The notes under the pieces were generated by a model that searched no databases, was not told where the DNA came from, and worked only from the letters and a program-made list of their open reading frames with translations. Both the position numbers and the translations under genes were made by a program. A DNA stretch of 64,000 bases from assembly GCA_016125425.1 (NCBI GenBank), contig WGLT01000023.1:17980-81979 (forward strand), in the 5' to 3' direction. Positions 9,258 to 23,036 of this stretch are shown piece by piece (position 1 is the first letter of the stretch; each line of letters starts with the position of its first letter). The stretch comes from Alphaproteobacteria bacterium (lineage in GTDB: Bacteria; Pseudomonadota; Alphaproteobacteria; Caulobacterales; Parvularculaceae).

Positions 9258-11072
9258 ATGTTCCAGACCTACGAACCTGTTTCAGACCGATCATTCGCGA
9301 AAAAGCACCTGCCGCTTCTCCGAGCGGAGATGAAGAAGCAGAACCTCGACGGCTTTATCATTCCGCATGACGACGAATATCAGAATGAATACATCCCGGC
9401 CTATGCCGAGCGGCTCATGTGGGCGTCCGGCTTTTCGGGATCGGCGGGCGCGGCGATCGTCTTCCAGGACTCGGCCGTCATCTTCGTCGACGGACGGTAT
9501 ACGCTGCAAGTTCGACAACAGGCTGACGACGCCTTCTTCGCCTATGAAGACATCACCGACACTTCGCCCGATCAGTGGCTCGCGGCGAACGCCAAGAAAG
9601 GCGCGCGCATCGGCTATGATCCGATGCTGCATACGAGCGCCGGCGTCGCCAAGCTCGAAGCCGCCGCCAAAAAGGCGGGCTTCAGTCTTATCGCCGTCGC
9701 GGAGAATCCGGTCGATCTAGCGTGGGAGGACCAACCGCCCTTCCCAAGCGCGCGCATTATACCTCATGGCGTTGAGTTCGCGGGCCGCTCATCCGAAGAG
9801 AAAAGAAAAGAGATCGCCGCGGCGGTGAAAGAGGCGGGGGCGGACGCAGTTTTGATCACGGCGCCGCCGTCCATTGACTGGCTGTTCAATATCCGCGGCG
9901 GCGACGTATCGAGAACTCCCCTCGCCTTGGGCCGCGCGATTGTCGACCGGAACGGCGAAGCGACGCTGTTTATCGCTCCGGAAAAGGTCGGCAACGAACT
10001 TTCGGCGCATCTCGGGCCGTCTGTCGACGTGCGTCCGGAAGCGCAGATATCCGCTGCGCTTGAAAAACTCGGCGCTGAAGGCAAATCGATCGCCCTCGAT
10101 CCGGCGCTTGCTCCGGCTAAATATGCGCAAGTCTTGAAAGACGCTGGCGCCAAAGTCATCGATATGACGGATCCGTGCGCCTTGCCGCGCGCATGCAAGA
10201 ACGAAACGGAGCTTAAGGGAACGCGCGCAGCCCATGTTCGCGACGGCGCGGCGGTGACGCGATTCTTGCGCTGGCTGTCGATCGAGGCTCCCAACGGCAT
10301 CGATGAAATCACCGCCGCTCAAAGGCTCGAATCCATGCGTGCGGAGGGCGGCGATCTTGTCGACATCAGTTTCGACACAATCTCAGGCGCCGGGCCTAAC
10401 GGCGCCATCGTTCACTATAAGGTGAATACGCAAACCAACCGCAAAATCGAGAAAAACTCACTCTTCCTCATCGACTCTGGCGCGCAATATCGCGACGGCA
10501 CGACGGACATTACGCGCACCGTCGCAATCGGAGAACCGACGGCGGAGATGCGCGACCGATTCACGCGCGTTCTTAAAGGCCACATCGCGCTGGCGACCAT
10601 GCGGTTTCCGGCCGGCACGACAGGCTCGCAACTCGATGCGATGGCGCGGAAGCCGCTCTGGGACGCCGGTCTCGATTACGATCACGGCACCGGACATGGA
10701 GTCGGAAGCTTTCTGGGCGTGCATGAAGGACCGCAGCGCATCGCCAAGGCCGCAAACTCCCAAGCTCTGAAGCCTGGCATGATCATCTCCAATGAGCCTG
10801 GCTATTACAAAGCCGGCGAATTCGGCATCCGGATAGAAAATCTTGTCGTCGTGACGCCGCCTCAGCCGATTGAAGGCGGCGAGCGGGAAATGATGGGTTT
10901 CGAAACGATTACGCTTGCGCCGATCGATCTTAACCTCGTCGTTCCCGCGCTCCTCACCGAGACTGAACGGCATTGGCTGAACAAATATCACGCGCGCGTG
11001 CGTCAGACTCTGACGCCCTTTCTTTCAAAGGAAGACGCCGCATGGCTCGCCGAGGCGACGCGCGCAATCTGA
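9258..11072 (+). CDS. Aminopeptidase P family (Xaa-Pro peptidase, M24B)
   Basis: A 604-residue cytoplasmic metallopeptidase predicted to release N-terminal residues that precede proline. It has the three-domain layout of eukaryotic-type APP: two creatinase-like N-terminal domains (about 1-310) and a C-terminal pita-bread catalytic domain. Metal ligands of the family are visible: DSG...DGTTDITRT (two Asp), GTGHGVG (His), and the Glu residues in ISNEPGYY and IRIENL. The start at 9258 has AAGAAGGG about 10 bases upstream, and a TTG at 9204 is less likely. It is convergent with ligA, with 6 bases between the stops. Confidence 0.9.
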   Translation: MFQTYEPVSDRSFAKKHLPLLRAEMKKQNLDGFIIPHDDEYQNEYIPAYAERLMWASGFSGSAGAAIVFQDSAVIFVDGRYTLQVRQQADDAFFAYEDITDTSPDQWLAANAKKGARIGYDPMLHTSAGVAKLEAAAKKAGFSLIAVAENPVDLAWEDQPPFPSARIIPHGVEFAGRSSEEKRKEIAAAVKEAGADAVLITAPPSIDWLFNIRGGDVSRTPLALGRAIVDRNGEATLFIAPEKVGNELSAHLGPSVDVRPEAQISAALEKLGAEGKSIALDPALAPAKYAQVLKDAGAKVIDMTDPCALPRACKNETELKGTRAAHVRDGAAVTRFLRWLSIEAPNGIDEITAAQRLESMRAEGGDLVDISFDTISGAGPNGAIVHYKVNTQTNRKIEKNSLFLIDSGAQYRDGTTDITRTVAIGEPTAEMRDRFTRVLKGHIALATMRFPAGTTGSQLDAMARKPLWDAGLDYDHGTGHGVGSFLGVHEGPQRIAKAANSQALKPGMIISNEPGYYKAGEFGIRIENLVVVTPPQPIEGGEREMMGFETITLAPIDLNLVVPALLTETERHWLNKYHARVRQTLTPFLSKEDAAWLAEATRAI

Positions 11073-11078
11073 CAGATA

Positions 11079-14958
<3,880 letters not shown>

Positions 14959-15064
14959 GGCCGCCCGCAGGCCCCTCAAAACAACCCTTCCCGATTACAG
15001 GATTCGCGCCAGCCCGGAAAGGAGACCCGATTCCCGCCGCTTCAGAGCGCGCATTTGCGGGGGT

Positions 15065-15991
15065 TCAGTGGGAGCCGGCGGGCGCCTTTCTGTCAGGCTC
15101 CGGCGGACGTACGTCGACATGCTTCAAGGTTTCGGTGTCGTTGTTCTGCATCGACTCGCCGGTATCCTCCAACTCCTGATTGGTCGCCGCACGGTGTTTC
15201 GGCGCGACAGGAAGACCCGCCTTGTCGATCAGCCCGCGTTTCTTGAAGAGCTCGTAGGCGTCCGCATACCACTTCGAACCCGGGTAATTGTAGCCGAGCA
15301 CAGCCGCCGTCTGGCGCGCTTCGTCGACGACGCCAAGTTGAAGATACGCCTCCGTCAGCCTTTCCAGCGCCTCGGGCACATGGCTCGTCGTTTGGTAGTG
15401 ATTGATCACATATTTGAAGCGATTGATCGCTGCAATTTGAGCATTCTGTTTGAGATAGAACCGCCCGACATACATCTCCTTGCCGGCGAGATGGTCATAA
15501 GTGAGGTCGAGCTTCAGCCGCGCGTCGCGCGCATATTCCGAATTCGGATATCGTTGAATGAGATCGTTCAGCGCGGCGACGGCCTTATTGGTGTTTTCCT
15601 GGTCGCGGCCGACATCCGTGATCTGCTCGTAATAGCAAATCGCCTTGAGATAATACGCGTAGGGAGCATCCTTGTTGCCTGGATGCAGCGTGATGAACTG
15701 ATCGAGAGCATCGACGGCTTTGTCGTAGTCGTTCGTCTCATAATAGGAGAACGCCTTCATCAACATGGCGCGCCGCGCCCACGGAGAATAGGGATGCTGG
15801 CGTTCAACCTCCTCAAACAGCTTGACCGCTTCGTCGTAACGCTTCTGTTCGAGCTTGTCGGAAGCCTGTTGGTAAAGCGTTTCTACCGGTCGCTCGACAT
15901 AGGCGAATTTTTTCTTCCCGCCTGCACAGGCAGACAAGAACGCCAAAGTCGCCAGGATGGTGATTTTGTACGCCGAACTCTGAAAACGCAT
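15065..15991 (-). CDS. bamD: Outer membrane assembly lipoprotein BamD
   Basis: Part of the BAM complex that folds beta-barrel proteins into the outer membrane. The 308-residue precursor has a lipoprotein signal ending LSAC (Cys22), then TPR-like helical repeats with YQQASDKLEQKRYDEAVKLF and related segments. Asp follows the lipid Cys nowhere nearby, so outer membrane sorting is expected. The length is close to family members of 245-300 residues, with an extra C-terminal acidic tail of about 40 residues. It sits 101 bases from lpxC, linking outer membrane protein and lipid A assembly to the division cluster. Confidence 0.93.
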   Translation of the reverse strand: MRFQSSAYKITILATLAFLSACAGGKKKFAYVERPVETLYQQASDKLEQKRYDEAVKLFEEVERQHPYSPWARRAMLMKAFSYYETNDYDKAVDALDQFITLHPGNKDAPYAYYLKAICYYEQITDVGRDQENTNKAVAALNDLIQRYPNSEYARDARLKLDLTYDHLAGKEMYVGRFYLKQNAQIAAINRFKYVINHYQTTSHVPEALERLTEAYLQLGVVDEARQTAAVLGYNYPGSKWYADAYELFKKRGLIDKAGLPVAPKHRAATNQELEDTGESMQNNDTETLKHVDVRPPEPDRKAPAGSH

Positions 15992-16092
15992 TGCGCGCCG
16001 CTCGCCTTTCCCACGCCCCGCGCCCCGAAAAGGTCGGCCCGGGACAGCCTTGTTTTAGGGGGCGGCGTCCGGCCGGTCAAACGGCGTTGGCG

Positions 16093-17019
16093 TCATGCAA
16101 TGGCGCGCGCGCTCTTCCCACCCTCGAGCGGAACCACCCGGCGCTCTATCGCCGCCAGATCGGCCGCAAGGCGGCATACGAGCCGCGTGTTGAGATCATG
16201 GCCGGGCTTGTGGGCCCGCACCTGTCCAAAGAGCGGCGCCCCCAGAAGACTCAGATCGCCGAGAAGATCCAGCGCCTTATGCAGGGCGAATTCGTTTGGA
16301 TCGCGGAGCCCCTCCTCGTTGAGGATGCGCGCTCCGTCGACGACGATCGCATTATTGAGAGACCCGCCCAAACCGAAGCCCGCCTGGCGCATCGCTTCAA
16401 CTTCGTGCAGCCGGCAGAATGTCCGCGCCGCCGCCAGACGCGCGACGTCGGCTGGATCGTCAAGGCGAAGGGCCGCGGATTGGCGGCCGATGGCGGGTTC
16501 CGGAAATTCGATCGACACATCCAGACGGCGGCCGGCGGCCGGCGCCGCCTCGACGAAACGGTCCCCGTCCTCGATCCGCACCGGCGCGCGGACCTCAATC
16601 GCCTCGCGCGCCGCCCCCAGACGCCGCACCCCCGCCTCCTCGATGAGGGCGATCAGCGGGGCGGATGAACCGTCAAAGCCCGGAGGCTCCGGGCCGTCGA
16701 TATCGACAATCGCATTGTCGACGCCCGCGAGCATCAGCGCCGCCAGAACATGTTCGACCGTCATGACGGTCGCACCCGCGGCGTTTCTGAGACGCACGCC
16801 GAGCCGCGTGTCTGCAATGAAAGCGGCGCGCGCCGGAATGGCGATCTCGGCGTCCGGGAGCCTCGCTCCGTCGGGCGCTCGCAAATCCGTTCTACGAAAA
16901 ACCACTCCAGATCCCGCCGGGGCCGGACGGAGCGTGATCCGCGTTTCATTCCCCGAATGCAGGGCCGCGCCGAAGCCGCTCGCCGCCCGCGCAAGGGTTG
17001 TCTGCTCTTGTACGCGCAT
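16093..17019 (-). CDS. lpxC: UDP-3-O-acyl-N-acetylglucosamine deacetylase
   Basis: Catalyses the committed step of lipid A synthesis, removing the N-acetyl group in a zinc-dependent reaction. The start at 17019 gives 308 residues with the normal N-terminus MRVQEQTTLA. Zinc ligands are in TVEHVLAAL (His90) and HKALDLLGD (His and Asp), and a further His lies in RAHKPGHDLN near the C-terminus. GFDGSSAP and the NEFALHKALD block are family signatures. The frame extends upstream to 17088 but without conserved sequence. It lies downstream of ftsZ, after a terminator, so it probably has its own promoter in 17020-17286. Confidence 0.95.
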   Translation of the reverse strand: MRVQEQTTLARAASGFGAALHSGNETRITLRPAPAGSGVVFRRTDLRAPDGARLPDAEIAIPARAAFIADTRLGVRLRNAAGATVMTVEHVLAALMLAGVDNAIVDIDGPEPPGFDGSSAPLIALIEEAGVRRLGAAREAIEVRAPVRIEDGDRFVEAAPAAGRRLDVSIEFPEPAIGRQSAALRLDDPADVARLAAARTFCRLHEVEAMRQAGFGLGGSLNNAIVVDGARILNEEGLRDPNEFALHKALDLLGDLSLLGAPLFGQVRAHKPGHDLNTRLVCRLAADLAAIERRVVPLEGGKSARAIA

Positions 17020-17286
17020 GCGCTGATTGTTCTCTGACGGCGTTGCGAAGACCCGAGTGAAGCATCCTCTGACGCTTCGCGCGCGCAAAATGAAGCTTTA
17101 TTTCCTTATGTTGCGCCCGCAGATCACCCTGGCCGGGCCGGCCGCCACGCCCGGTTCGGCGGCCCCACCCAGAGAACCAGAGCTCGAACACTGATCATTT
17201 CTTTCCAATAATATTCTTATTTATCAGTATGTTACGCGTGTTTTTTGTCACGGGCTCCCAATATCGTTCCGCCGCCGGTTACGCAC
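17020..17286. promoter_or_regulatory. Intergenic region upstream of lpxC
   Basis: The stretch between the lpxC start and the ftsZ terminator. It is AT-rich around 17195-17260, unlike its GC-rich neighbours, and holds no plausible gene. Because the ftsZ transcript probably ends at 17287-17312, the lpxC promoter should be here. I did not find a convincing -35/-10 pair. Confidence 0.4.
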
Positions 17287-17312
17287 AAAAAGCGGCGCAT
17301 CCTCTGCGCCGC
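17287..17312 (-). terminator. Rho-independent terminator after ftsZ
   Basis: Read on the minus strand, GCGGCGCA, a five-base loop, then TGCGCCGC, followed immediately by five T. The 8-bp GC-rich stem with a T-run lies 33 bases beyond the ftsZ stop and should end transcription of the division operon before lpxC. Confidence 0.85.
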
Positions 17313-17344
17313 CTTCTCTGGAAACGCCTTTCGCGCTCTGTGTC

Positions 17345-18844
17345 TCAGCCAGTCTTCTTCTTCCTCAGGAAGGACGGGATTTCGAGTTCGGCGTCTGAGT
17401 CGTCGTCAAAAAGATCGCCCCGAGAGGCCGAGGGCGCCGCCTTCGGCCGCTGCGGCGCACGTTCGACCGGCTGAGCGCCCTTCGGGCCCAAAGCCTTGAG
17501 CATATCGAGCGCCGTCTCGATAGAGTGCTTGCCGAGCTCCTGCGCGCCTCGGAAAGGATTGTGCGCCGGTTTGGCGGCCTGCTCGGCCGGCTTCAACGGC
17601 GCACGGGGCGCCGGCAACGGCGACGCGGCGCGACGCGGGGCGGCGACGCCCTCCCCGGACCCCTCGATCAGCATGCGCCTTATGCGCTCGTGAACATCGC
17701 CAACGGGATTGGCGGCCGGCGGCGGCATGATCGCCGAAGCCGGCGGAGCGCTCGCCGAGGCTTGCGCGACCGCGGCTGCGGCCGGCGCGGATGCTGTTTG
17801 CCCCGCGACGGACGTATCGCGCCAAGGCTTCGAGACCGTAACCGTCGTTTTCTGTTCGGTTTTGGGCTGCTCTTTCTCCAGCGTGTCGATACCCGTCGCG
17901 ACGACGGAGACGCGCACGCGCCCCTGAAGATCCTGATTGAAAGTAGAGCCGACGATGATGTTGGCGTCCGGGTCGACTTCTGCGCGGATGCGGTTCGCCG
18001 CCTCATCAACCTCGAACAAAGTCATATCCATCGAACCAGTGATGTTGATGAGAACGCCGCGAGCGCCCTTCATCGAGACTTCGTCCAGCAGCGGATTCGA
18101 AATCGCCGCCTCGGCGGCCTGGATAGCGCGCTTGTCGCCTTCCGCTTCGCCCGTACCCATCATGGCCTTGCCCATCTCGCTCATCACGGTCCGGACGTCA
18201 TTGAAGTCCAAGTTGATGAGCCCCGGCATGACCATGAGATCGGTAATGCCGCGAACGCCGGAATGCAGAACCTGGTCAGCCATCGCGAAGGCCTCATGGA
18301 AAGTCGTGCGCTCATTGGCGATCGCGAAAAGATTTTGGTTTGGAATGATAAGGAGCGTGTCGACGTGCTCTTGGAGCGCTTCTATTCCGGCCATGGCGAT
18401 GCGCATGCGCCGCGCGCCTTCAAAATGGAACGGCTTGGTGACCACGCCGACCGTCAGGATATCCCGCTCCTTCGCGGCGCGGGCGATGACTGGGGCCGCC
18501 CCCGTGCCAGTGCCGCCGCCCATGCCCGCTGTGACGAAGAGCATATGCGCATTGCCGATTTGCTCGAGGATTTCGTCGAGCGACTCCTCGGCGGCCGCGC
18601 GCCCGACATCCGGCAACGAGCCGGCGCCGAGTCCCTGGGTGGTTTTGACGCCGAGCTGGATTCTCTGTTGCGCCTTCGAAAGGCCGAGCGCCTGCGCGTC
18701 CGTATTCGCAACGACGAATTCAACGCCCTCAAGCGAGCTCTCGATCATGTTGTTGACCGCGTTTCCCCCGGCGCCGCCGACGCCGATGACGCAAATTCGC
18801 GGTTTGAGCTCGGTAAGTTCCGGCACGCTGAGATTGAGTGGCAT
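17345..18844 (-). CDS. ftsZ: Cell division protein FtsZ
   Basis: Tubulin-like GTPase that forms the Z ring. The start at 18844 gives 499 residues, beginning [17 protein letters not shown], with GGAG 6 bases upstream. An in-frame start at 18904 would add 20 unconserved residues. The GTPase core shows [13 protein letters not shown], the GGGTGTG signature in [12 protein letters not shown], and the NLDFNDV T7-like loop. A long Ala/Pro-rich linker follows, and the conserved C-terminal peptide [10 protein letters not shown] is the docking site for FtsA and others. It is the last gene of the division block before a strong terminator. Its upstream gap carries a CtrA box and GANTC sites. Confidence 0.97.
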   Translation of the reverse strand: MPLNLSVPELTELKPRICVIGVGGAGGNAVNNMIESSLEGVEFVVANTDAQALGLSKAQQRIQLGVKTTQGLGAGSLPDVGRAAAEESLDEILEQIGNAHMLFVTAGMGGGTGTGAAPVIARAAKERDILTVGVVTKPFHFEGARRMRIAMAGIEALQEHVDTLLIIPNQNLFAIANERTTFHEAFAMADQVLHSGVRGITDLMVMPGLINLDFNDVRTVMSEMGKAMMGTGEAEGDKRAIQAAEAAISNPLLDEVSMKGARGVLINITGSMDMTLFEVDEAANRIRAEVDPDANIIVGSTFNQDLQGRVRVSVVATGIDTLEKEQPKTEQKTTVTVSKPWRDTSVAGQTASAPAAAAVAQASASAPPASAIMPPPAANPVGDVHERIRRMLIEGSGEGVAAPRRAASPLPAPRAPLKPAEQAAKPAHNPFRGAQELGKHSIETALDMLKALGPKGAQPVERAPQRPKAAPSASRGDLFDDDSDAELEIPSFLRKKKTG

Positions 18845-18848
18845 CGAT

Positions 18849-18886
18849 GACTCCGGTTCCCCTTTTGAAGACACGGTTAAAGATTC
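18849..18886. promoter_or_regulatory. Two GANTC (CcrM) sites in the ftsZ leader
   Basis: GACTC at 18849-18853 and GATTC at 18882-18886 are both GANTC, the target of the cell-cycle methylase CcrM in alphaproteobacteria. They lie between the CtrA box and the ftsZ start codon. In Caulobacter, ftsZ transcription depends on GANTC methylation, so the same control is plausible. Confidence 0.5.
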
Positions 18887-18908
18887 GTTCAGATCAGTTA
18901 CCAATTAG

Positions 18909-18924
18909 TTAACGCGCCGTTAAC
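18909..18924 (-). promoter_or_regulatory. CtrA-binding box upstream of ftsZ
   Basis: TTAACGCGCCGTTAAC matches the full CtrA consensus TTAA-N7-TTAAC with no mismatch. It lies 65-80 bases upstream of the ftsZ start, in the 182-base gap between the ftsA stop and the ftsZ start. In Caulobacter CtrA represses ftsZ, and a similar role here is inferred. ctrA itself lies 18 kb away in this window. Confidence 0.75.
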
Positions 18925-19026
18925 GACGGCGCGCCGGCCGCCAATTCACAGCCCGGCTCTCAAGAAAACACTCGTTGACCGGTTCGCAGATCATGTCGAT
19001 GAAATTCCGCAAGAGCGGGACGCAGT

Positions 19027-20307
19027 TCAAAAGTTTTCGCGCAGCCACTGGCCGACGCCGGCCAAAAGGCCGCCCTGCGTCGCGCGGACTGGGGGGCGGC
19101 AGGCGGCGGCGAGATCAGCGCGCTCGGCCTTCTGCTTGACGGCGAGCTGGATCAATCCGGCGCACACGGAAAATTGAGGAGCCGTCGCGGCGTCCGGCGC
19201 CCCGGCAAGACCGGCGGGCCTCCCAAGCCGAGTTTTCATCTTGAGAACGCGTTCGGCCATCTCTCGCGCCCCGACAAGAAGACTGCCGCCGCCGGTCAGA
19301 ATCAGCCGACGCACGCCGTGGCGCGCCCGCGCATCGCTGGGCAGCCTTTCGGCGGCCAGTTCGAATATCTCTTCCAGTCGCGGCGCGATGACGGCTGAAA
19401 GCTCGGCGCGCGAGACTTTTACGAACTCGTCTTCATCGCCAAGTTGGGGGACATTGACGAGCTTGTTCTCATCGCCCGCGCCTATCAGCGCAGCGCCGTA
19501 GAGGGTTTTGATTCGTTCCGCATCCTTCAAGGGCGCGCCGAAGGCGTGCGCGATATCGCGGGTGACATGCTCGCCGCCGAGCGGAACGCCGCCGCAGGCG
19601 ACAAGCGCGCCGCGTTCAAAAACAGCAAAATCGGTCGATCTGGCTCCTATGTCCAGCAAGATCGCCCCAAGCTCTCGTTCGTCCTCAACGAGCACAGCTT
19701 CGGCGGCGGCCAGAGGCGCGGCGACGAGATCGTCAAGTTTTAGACCGCAGCGTTCGATCAGCGCCTCGAGATTGACGACATGTCGTTCGCGCGCGCTGAC
19801 GCCTAATATCTCCGCTGTCAGGGTCGAGCCTGCAAGGCCGGTCGGATCCCCCATCGAATCCTCGCCATCAATCGCGTAGGAGATCGGCAAGGCGTGAACG
19901 GGCGCCGCCCCGTCAACCGCCGCAGCCGCGGCGCCTTGGCGCATACAATCGGTGATGTCTTCTTGCGTCACTCGCCCGCCTTCGATGTCGAGATCGACGC
20001 CGATCCGTCGGCATGCTAGCCGCCGACCGGACATCGCTGCGGTCACGCCCCTTATGCGCTCGCCCGCCATGCGCTCGGCGGCGTCGACAGCGCCCCGCAA
20101 CGCCGTCTCCGCAGATTGCGCGTTGGCTTGCGCGCGCTCGCCCACCGCTTCGCCAAAACGGCCGACGCCAATAATTTCCGGAACGCGCGTTCGGCCGCGC
20201 GACGGCGCAAGCCGCGCTATCAGACAGACAGCCTTCGACGCGCCGATATCGATAGCGGCGATAAGTTCGCTATCCTTGCTGAATTTGGCCGGCCTGATGA
20301 CTGCCAT
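19027..20307 (-). CDS. ftsA: Cell division protein FtsA
   Basis: Actin-like ATPase that tethers FtsZ to the membrane. The start at 20307 (MAVIRPAKF) is preferred over 20337 because GAGG lies 6 bases upstream, giving 426 residues. The ATPase phosphate 1 loop AAIDIGASKAVCLIAR, the SHS2 region (RGVTAAMSGRRLACRR), phosphate 2 ILLDIGARSTDFAVF, and RLILTGGGSLLVGA are visible. The C-terminal end VGQWLRENF is an amphipathic membrane-targeting helix. It follows ftsQ by 46 bases. Confidence 0.96.
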   Translation of the reverse strand: MAVIRPAKFSKDSELIAAIDIGASKAVCLIARLAPSRGRTRVPEIIGVGRFGEAVGERAQANAQSAETALRGAVDAAERMAGERIRGVTAAMSGRRLACRRIGVDLDIEGGRVTQEDITDCMRQGAAAAAVDGAAPVHALPISYAIDGEDSMGDPTGLAGSTLTAEILGVSARERHVVNLEALIERCGLKLDDLVAAPLAAAEAVLVEDERELGAILLDIGARSTDFAVFERGALVACGGVPLGGEHVTRDIAHAFGAPLKDAERIKTLYGAALIGAGDENKLVNVPQLGDEDEFVKVSRAELSAVIAPRLEEIFELAAERLPSDARARHGVRRLILTGGGSLLVGAREMAERVLKMKTRLGRPAGLAGAPDAATAPQFSVCAGLIQLAVKQKAERADLAAACRPPVRATQGGLLAGVGQWLRENF

Positions 20308-20353
20308 GTTCTTCCTCGCCGCGCGAAAACGCGCCAATCATCCGTGCGCAGCT

Positions 20354-21214
20354 TTATTGCCGGGCGCCATCCGAGACCTGTTCGCCGCGCCGGCGAAGCA
20401 CGAGGCGCTCCGGGTCGCGAAGGTCAATATATTCGAGGTTCTGGTCAAGAATATGCTGCGCTTTTTCGAGCGTCGACAAGGTGTTTAGCGCTTTATCAAA
20501 GCCTATCTCCGGAAGTTTGACGTCGAGCCCATTCCGAAGGCGCAAATTCCACCGCCTTTCGGCGACCCGGATCAGGGCCGCGGTTTGCTGCCTGATCAGC
20601 GGGTGCGCGCCAAGCGATTTCAGCAAAGAGCTAGCCGCTTCAGGGGCGCCGGCGCCGACGATCAGCGGCAGGGACGCATATTCATAAGCGCCGACATCAC
20701 GGATCACCGCCCCGCCGTCATCGATAAGCTTGAGCCGCCCGGACATTTGCCAGACTGCGGCGGGCTCCCTTTCCCGGATGGAAATGTTGACCGTATCCGG
20801 AAGGAGACGCGTCACGGACGCCGACTTCACCCAGCCAAGCCTCTCTATCCGCGCGCGCGCAGCTTCAAGGTCAAGCGCAAGCGTCGACATTCCGAGCAGC
20901 GGGCCAAGCGCGTTCGAAACCTCATCCGGCGCAGCTTTTTCGCGCCCGACCAGCGTAACCTTGCGGATCTCAAAACCGGCCGAAATCGCGGCGGCGTTCG
21001 CGAGCCTGCCGGCGCGTTCGGCGAGAACGCCAAAATAACCGCCAGCCCAAAGGATGGCGACGAACCCGACAAGTATGACGACGACGCCTGCGACGCTCGC
21101 GAGCGTATATCGGCTGACGATGGCGCCGACACGCTCGAAAAAGGACGGTTCGAAACTGGCGCGAGCGTTTCGCTTCGTCCGCGCCTTCTTCTTGGTCTTT
21201 TTCACCTTTGGCAC
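20354..21214 (-). CDS. ftsQ: Cell division protein FtsQ
   Basis: Bitopic inner-membrane divisome protein. I place the start at the GTG at 21214, because GGAGG lies 7 bases upstream and this start leaves a 13-base overlap with the ddl end. The ATG at 21235 lacks such a site. This gives 286 residues: a Lys/Arg-rich cytoplasmic tail ([16 protein letters not shown]), one membrane helix at about 35-57, a POTRA domain with '[17 protein letters not shown]', then a beta domain with [23 protein letters not shown], typical of FtsQ. It lies between ddl and ftsA in the usual order. Confidence 0.93.
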   Translation of the reverse strand: MPKVKKTKKKARTKRNARASFEPSFFERVGAIVSRYTLASVAGVVVILVGFVAILWAGGYFGVLAERAGRLANAAAISAGFEIRKVTLVGREKAAPDEVSNALGPLLGMSTLALDLEAARARIERLGWVKSASVTRLLPDTVNISIREREPAAVWQMSGRLKLIDDGGAVIRDVGAYEYASLPLIVGAGAPEAASSLLKSLGAHPLIRQQTAALIRVAERRWNLRLRNGLDVKLPEIGFDKALNTLSTLEKAQHILDQNLEYIDLRDPERLVLRRRGEQVSDGARQ

Positions 21215-22122
21215 GATGCGTCCTCCGCCATCCATGCACAGAGCTCAGCGAAGCCGATGCCGCAATAAGCGGCCTGTTCAGGCACGAGCGATGTTCCTGT
21301 CATCCCGGGCTGCGTATTGATCTCAAGGAAGAAAAGCTGCTCGCCCTTCGCGTTTTCGTCGTAGCGAAAGTCAGACCGCGAGACCCCGCGGCAGCCGAGC
21401 GCCTGATGCGCGGTCAACGCCAACGACAGACAACGTTCTGTCACTTCGGGCGGAATATCGGCCGGAAGAACATGCTTCGAGCCGCCTGCCGCGTATTTCG
21501 CTTCATAATCGTAAAAGGCGAGCGAAGTCATTATCTCGGTGACGCACAGCGGACGATCGCCCATGACGGCCACTGTCAGCTCGCGTCCCGGCACGAATTT
21601 CTCAACCAGCACCTCTTCGCCGAGCGACCATTTTTCACTCATCAATTCCTCAGGCGGGCGATTGTCGCAATTGCGGACGATGAAAACGCCGACGGAAGAG
21701 CCTTGCGCGTTCGGCTTGATCACATAAGGCGGCTCCATAACATGCCCGCCAGCCGCTGCGGCCCGCGCGATAATCCGACCTTCGGGCGAAGGAACTCCGG
21801 CCGCGCGGAGAAGGAGTTTCGTCCTCTGCTTATCCATGGCGAGCGCTGAAGCCAAAACGCCGGAATGCGTATAAGGCAATCCCATGATCTCAAGGAGGCC
21901 CTGGACGCATCCGTCTTCGCCCCATTGGCCATGCAGCGCATTGAACACCGCATCCGGCGCAATTTTTTTCAATTGGTCGGCGATATCGCGGCCCGCATCG
22001 ATCTCGACGGCGTCGTAGCCCGCCTCGCGCAGCGCCTTCGCGCAAGCAGAGCCGGAATTGAGCGAGACTTCGCGCTCCGGCGACCATCCGCCTTTCAGAA
22101 CTGCGATGCGCTTGTATTTCAC
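21202..22122 (-). CDS. ddl: D-alanine--D-alanine ligase
   Basis: ATP-dependent synthesis of the D-Ala-D-Ala dipeptide for peptidoglycan. The 306 residues fit the DdlB type. The glycine-rich lid GSSVGVFIV, the N-terminal [17 protein letters not shown] and the metal-site [17 protein letters not shown] are all present. The start ATGA overlaps the murB stop by 4 bases, so translation is probably coupled. It lies in the dcw cluster between murB and ftsQ, as in other alphaproteobacteria. Confidence 0.96.
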   Translation of the reverse strand: MKYKRIAVLKGGWSPEREVSLNSGSACAKALREAGYDAVEIDAGRDIADQLKKIAPDAVFNALHGQWGEDGCVQGLLEIMGLPYTHSGVLASALAMDKQRTKLLLRAAGVPSPEGRIIARAAAAGGHVMEPPYVIKPNAQGSSVGVFIVRNCDNRPPEELMSEKWSLGEEVLVEKFVPGRELTVAVMGDRPLCVTEIMTSLAFYDYEAKYAAGGSKHVLPADIPPEVTERCLSLALTAHQALGCRGVSRSDFRYDENAKGEQLFFLEINTQPGMTGTSLVPEQAAYCGIGFAELCAWMAEDASCQR

Positions 22123-23036
22123 GCTGGTTCTCCGATTCTTCTAATCTCCCAGCGCAAATTCACGCCCGTTTGCTTAAGAACATCTTCACGAAGGCTCTCG
22201 ACCAGCGTTTCGATGTCGCTCGCTGTCGCCTTGCCCCGATTGATTATGAAATTGCAATGCTGCTCGGACACCTGCGCGTCCCCGACGACGCGGCCGCGCC
22301 CCCCGATCCGGTCGATCAGTTGCCAGGACTTCAGCCCGCCTGACTCTTTCGGATCTGGATTGGCGAAGGTCGAGCCCCCCGTCTTCTCGCGGATCGGCTG
22401 CGTCGCCTCGCGCCGTTTCATAATCTCAGCCATGCGTCCTTCGATCGCCGCCGGATCGTCCCTGCGGCCTTCATAGAGCGCTTCGGTGAAAATCAGTCCC
22501 TCGCCGGCGCCGTTATGGCGGTAGGAGAATTTCATGTCCGCGTTTTTGAGGACCAGGCGATTTCCTTCGCGATCATAGGCGATCGCCTCGACGAGGACGT
22601 CTTTCGTCTCCTGCTCATAGGCGCCGGCGTTCATCGCAAGAGCGCCGCCGATCGTCCCCGGAACGCCGCGATAAAATTCGAGGCCGGCGACGCCAGCTTT
22701 TGCGGCGGCTTTTGCGACCTGCGCATCAAGACACGCCGCGCCGGCGCGCACGCGCGTTCCTTCAATCGTCACCTTCGCGAACGGCGCGCCGAGCCTGATG
22801 ACGACGCCCCTGACCCCGCCATCGCGCACGAGAAGGTTCGAGCCGACGCCAACCGGATAGACCGCAATCCTCGGATCGATCCTTTTCAAAAACTCGGCGA
22901 GATCGTCTTCGTCCGCCGGCGTGAATAGGACATCCGCCGGCCCGCCGACGCGAAACCAGGTGATCGCCGCCATGTCGGCGCGCTGGACATAACGGCCGCG
23001 TATAGCGGGAAGATCCGCAGAGGTAACGCGCGTCAC
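22119..23036 (-). CDS. murB: UDP-N-acetylenolpyruvoylglucosamine reductase
   Basis: FAD- and NADPH-dependent reduction to UDP-MurNAc in peptidoglycan synthesis. It has 305 residues. The FAD-binding parts [13 protein letters not shown] and [21 protein letters not shown] are seen, then [20 protein letters not shown], and near the end the catalytic motif [10 protein letters not shown] (Ser as proton donor). This is the type I, short form of MurB. It overlaps murC by 4 bases upstream and ddl by 4 bases downstream. Confidence 0.97.
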   Translation of the reverse strand: MTRVTSADLPAIRGRYVQRADMAAITWFRVGGPADVLFTPADEDDLAEFLKRIDPRIAVYPVGVGSNLLVRDGGVRGVVIRLGAPFAKVTIEGTRVRAGAACLDAQVAKAAAKAGVAGLEFYRGVPGTIGGALAMNAGAYEQETKDVLVEAIAYDREGNRLVLKNADMKFSYRHNGAGEGLIFTEALYEGRRDDPAAIEGRMAEIMKRREATQPIREKTGGSTFANPDPKESGGLKSWQLIDRIGGRGRVVGDAQVSEQHCNFIINRGKATASDIETLVESLREDVLKQTGVNLRWEIRRIGEPA

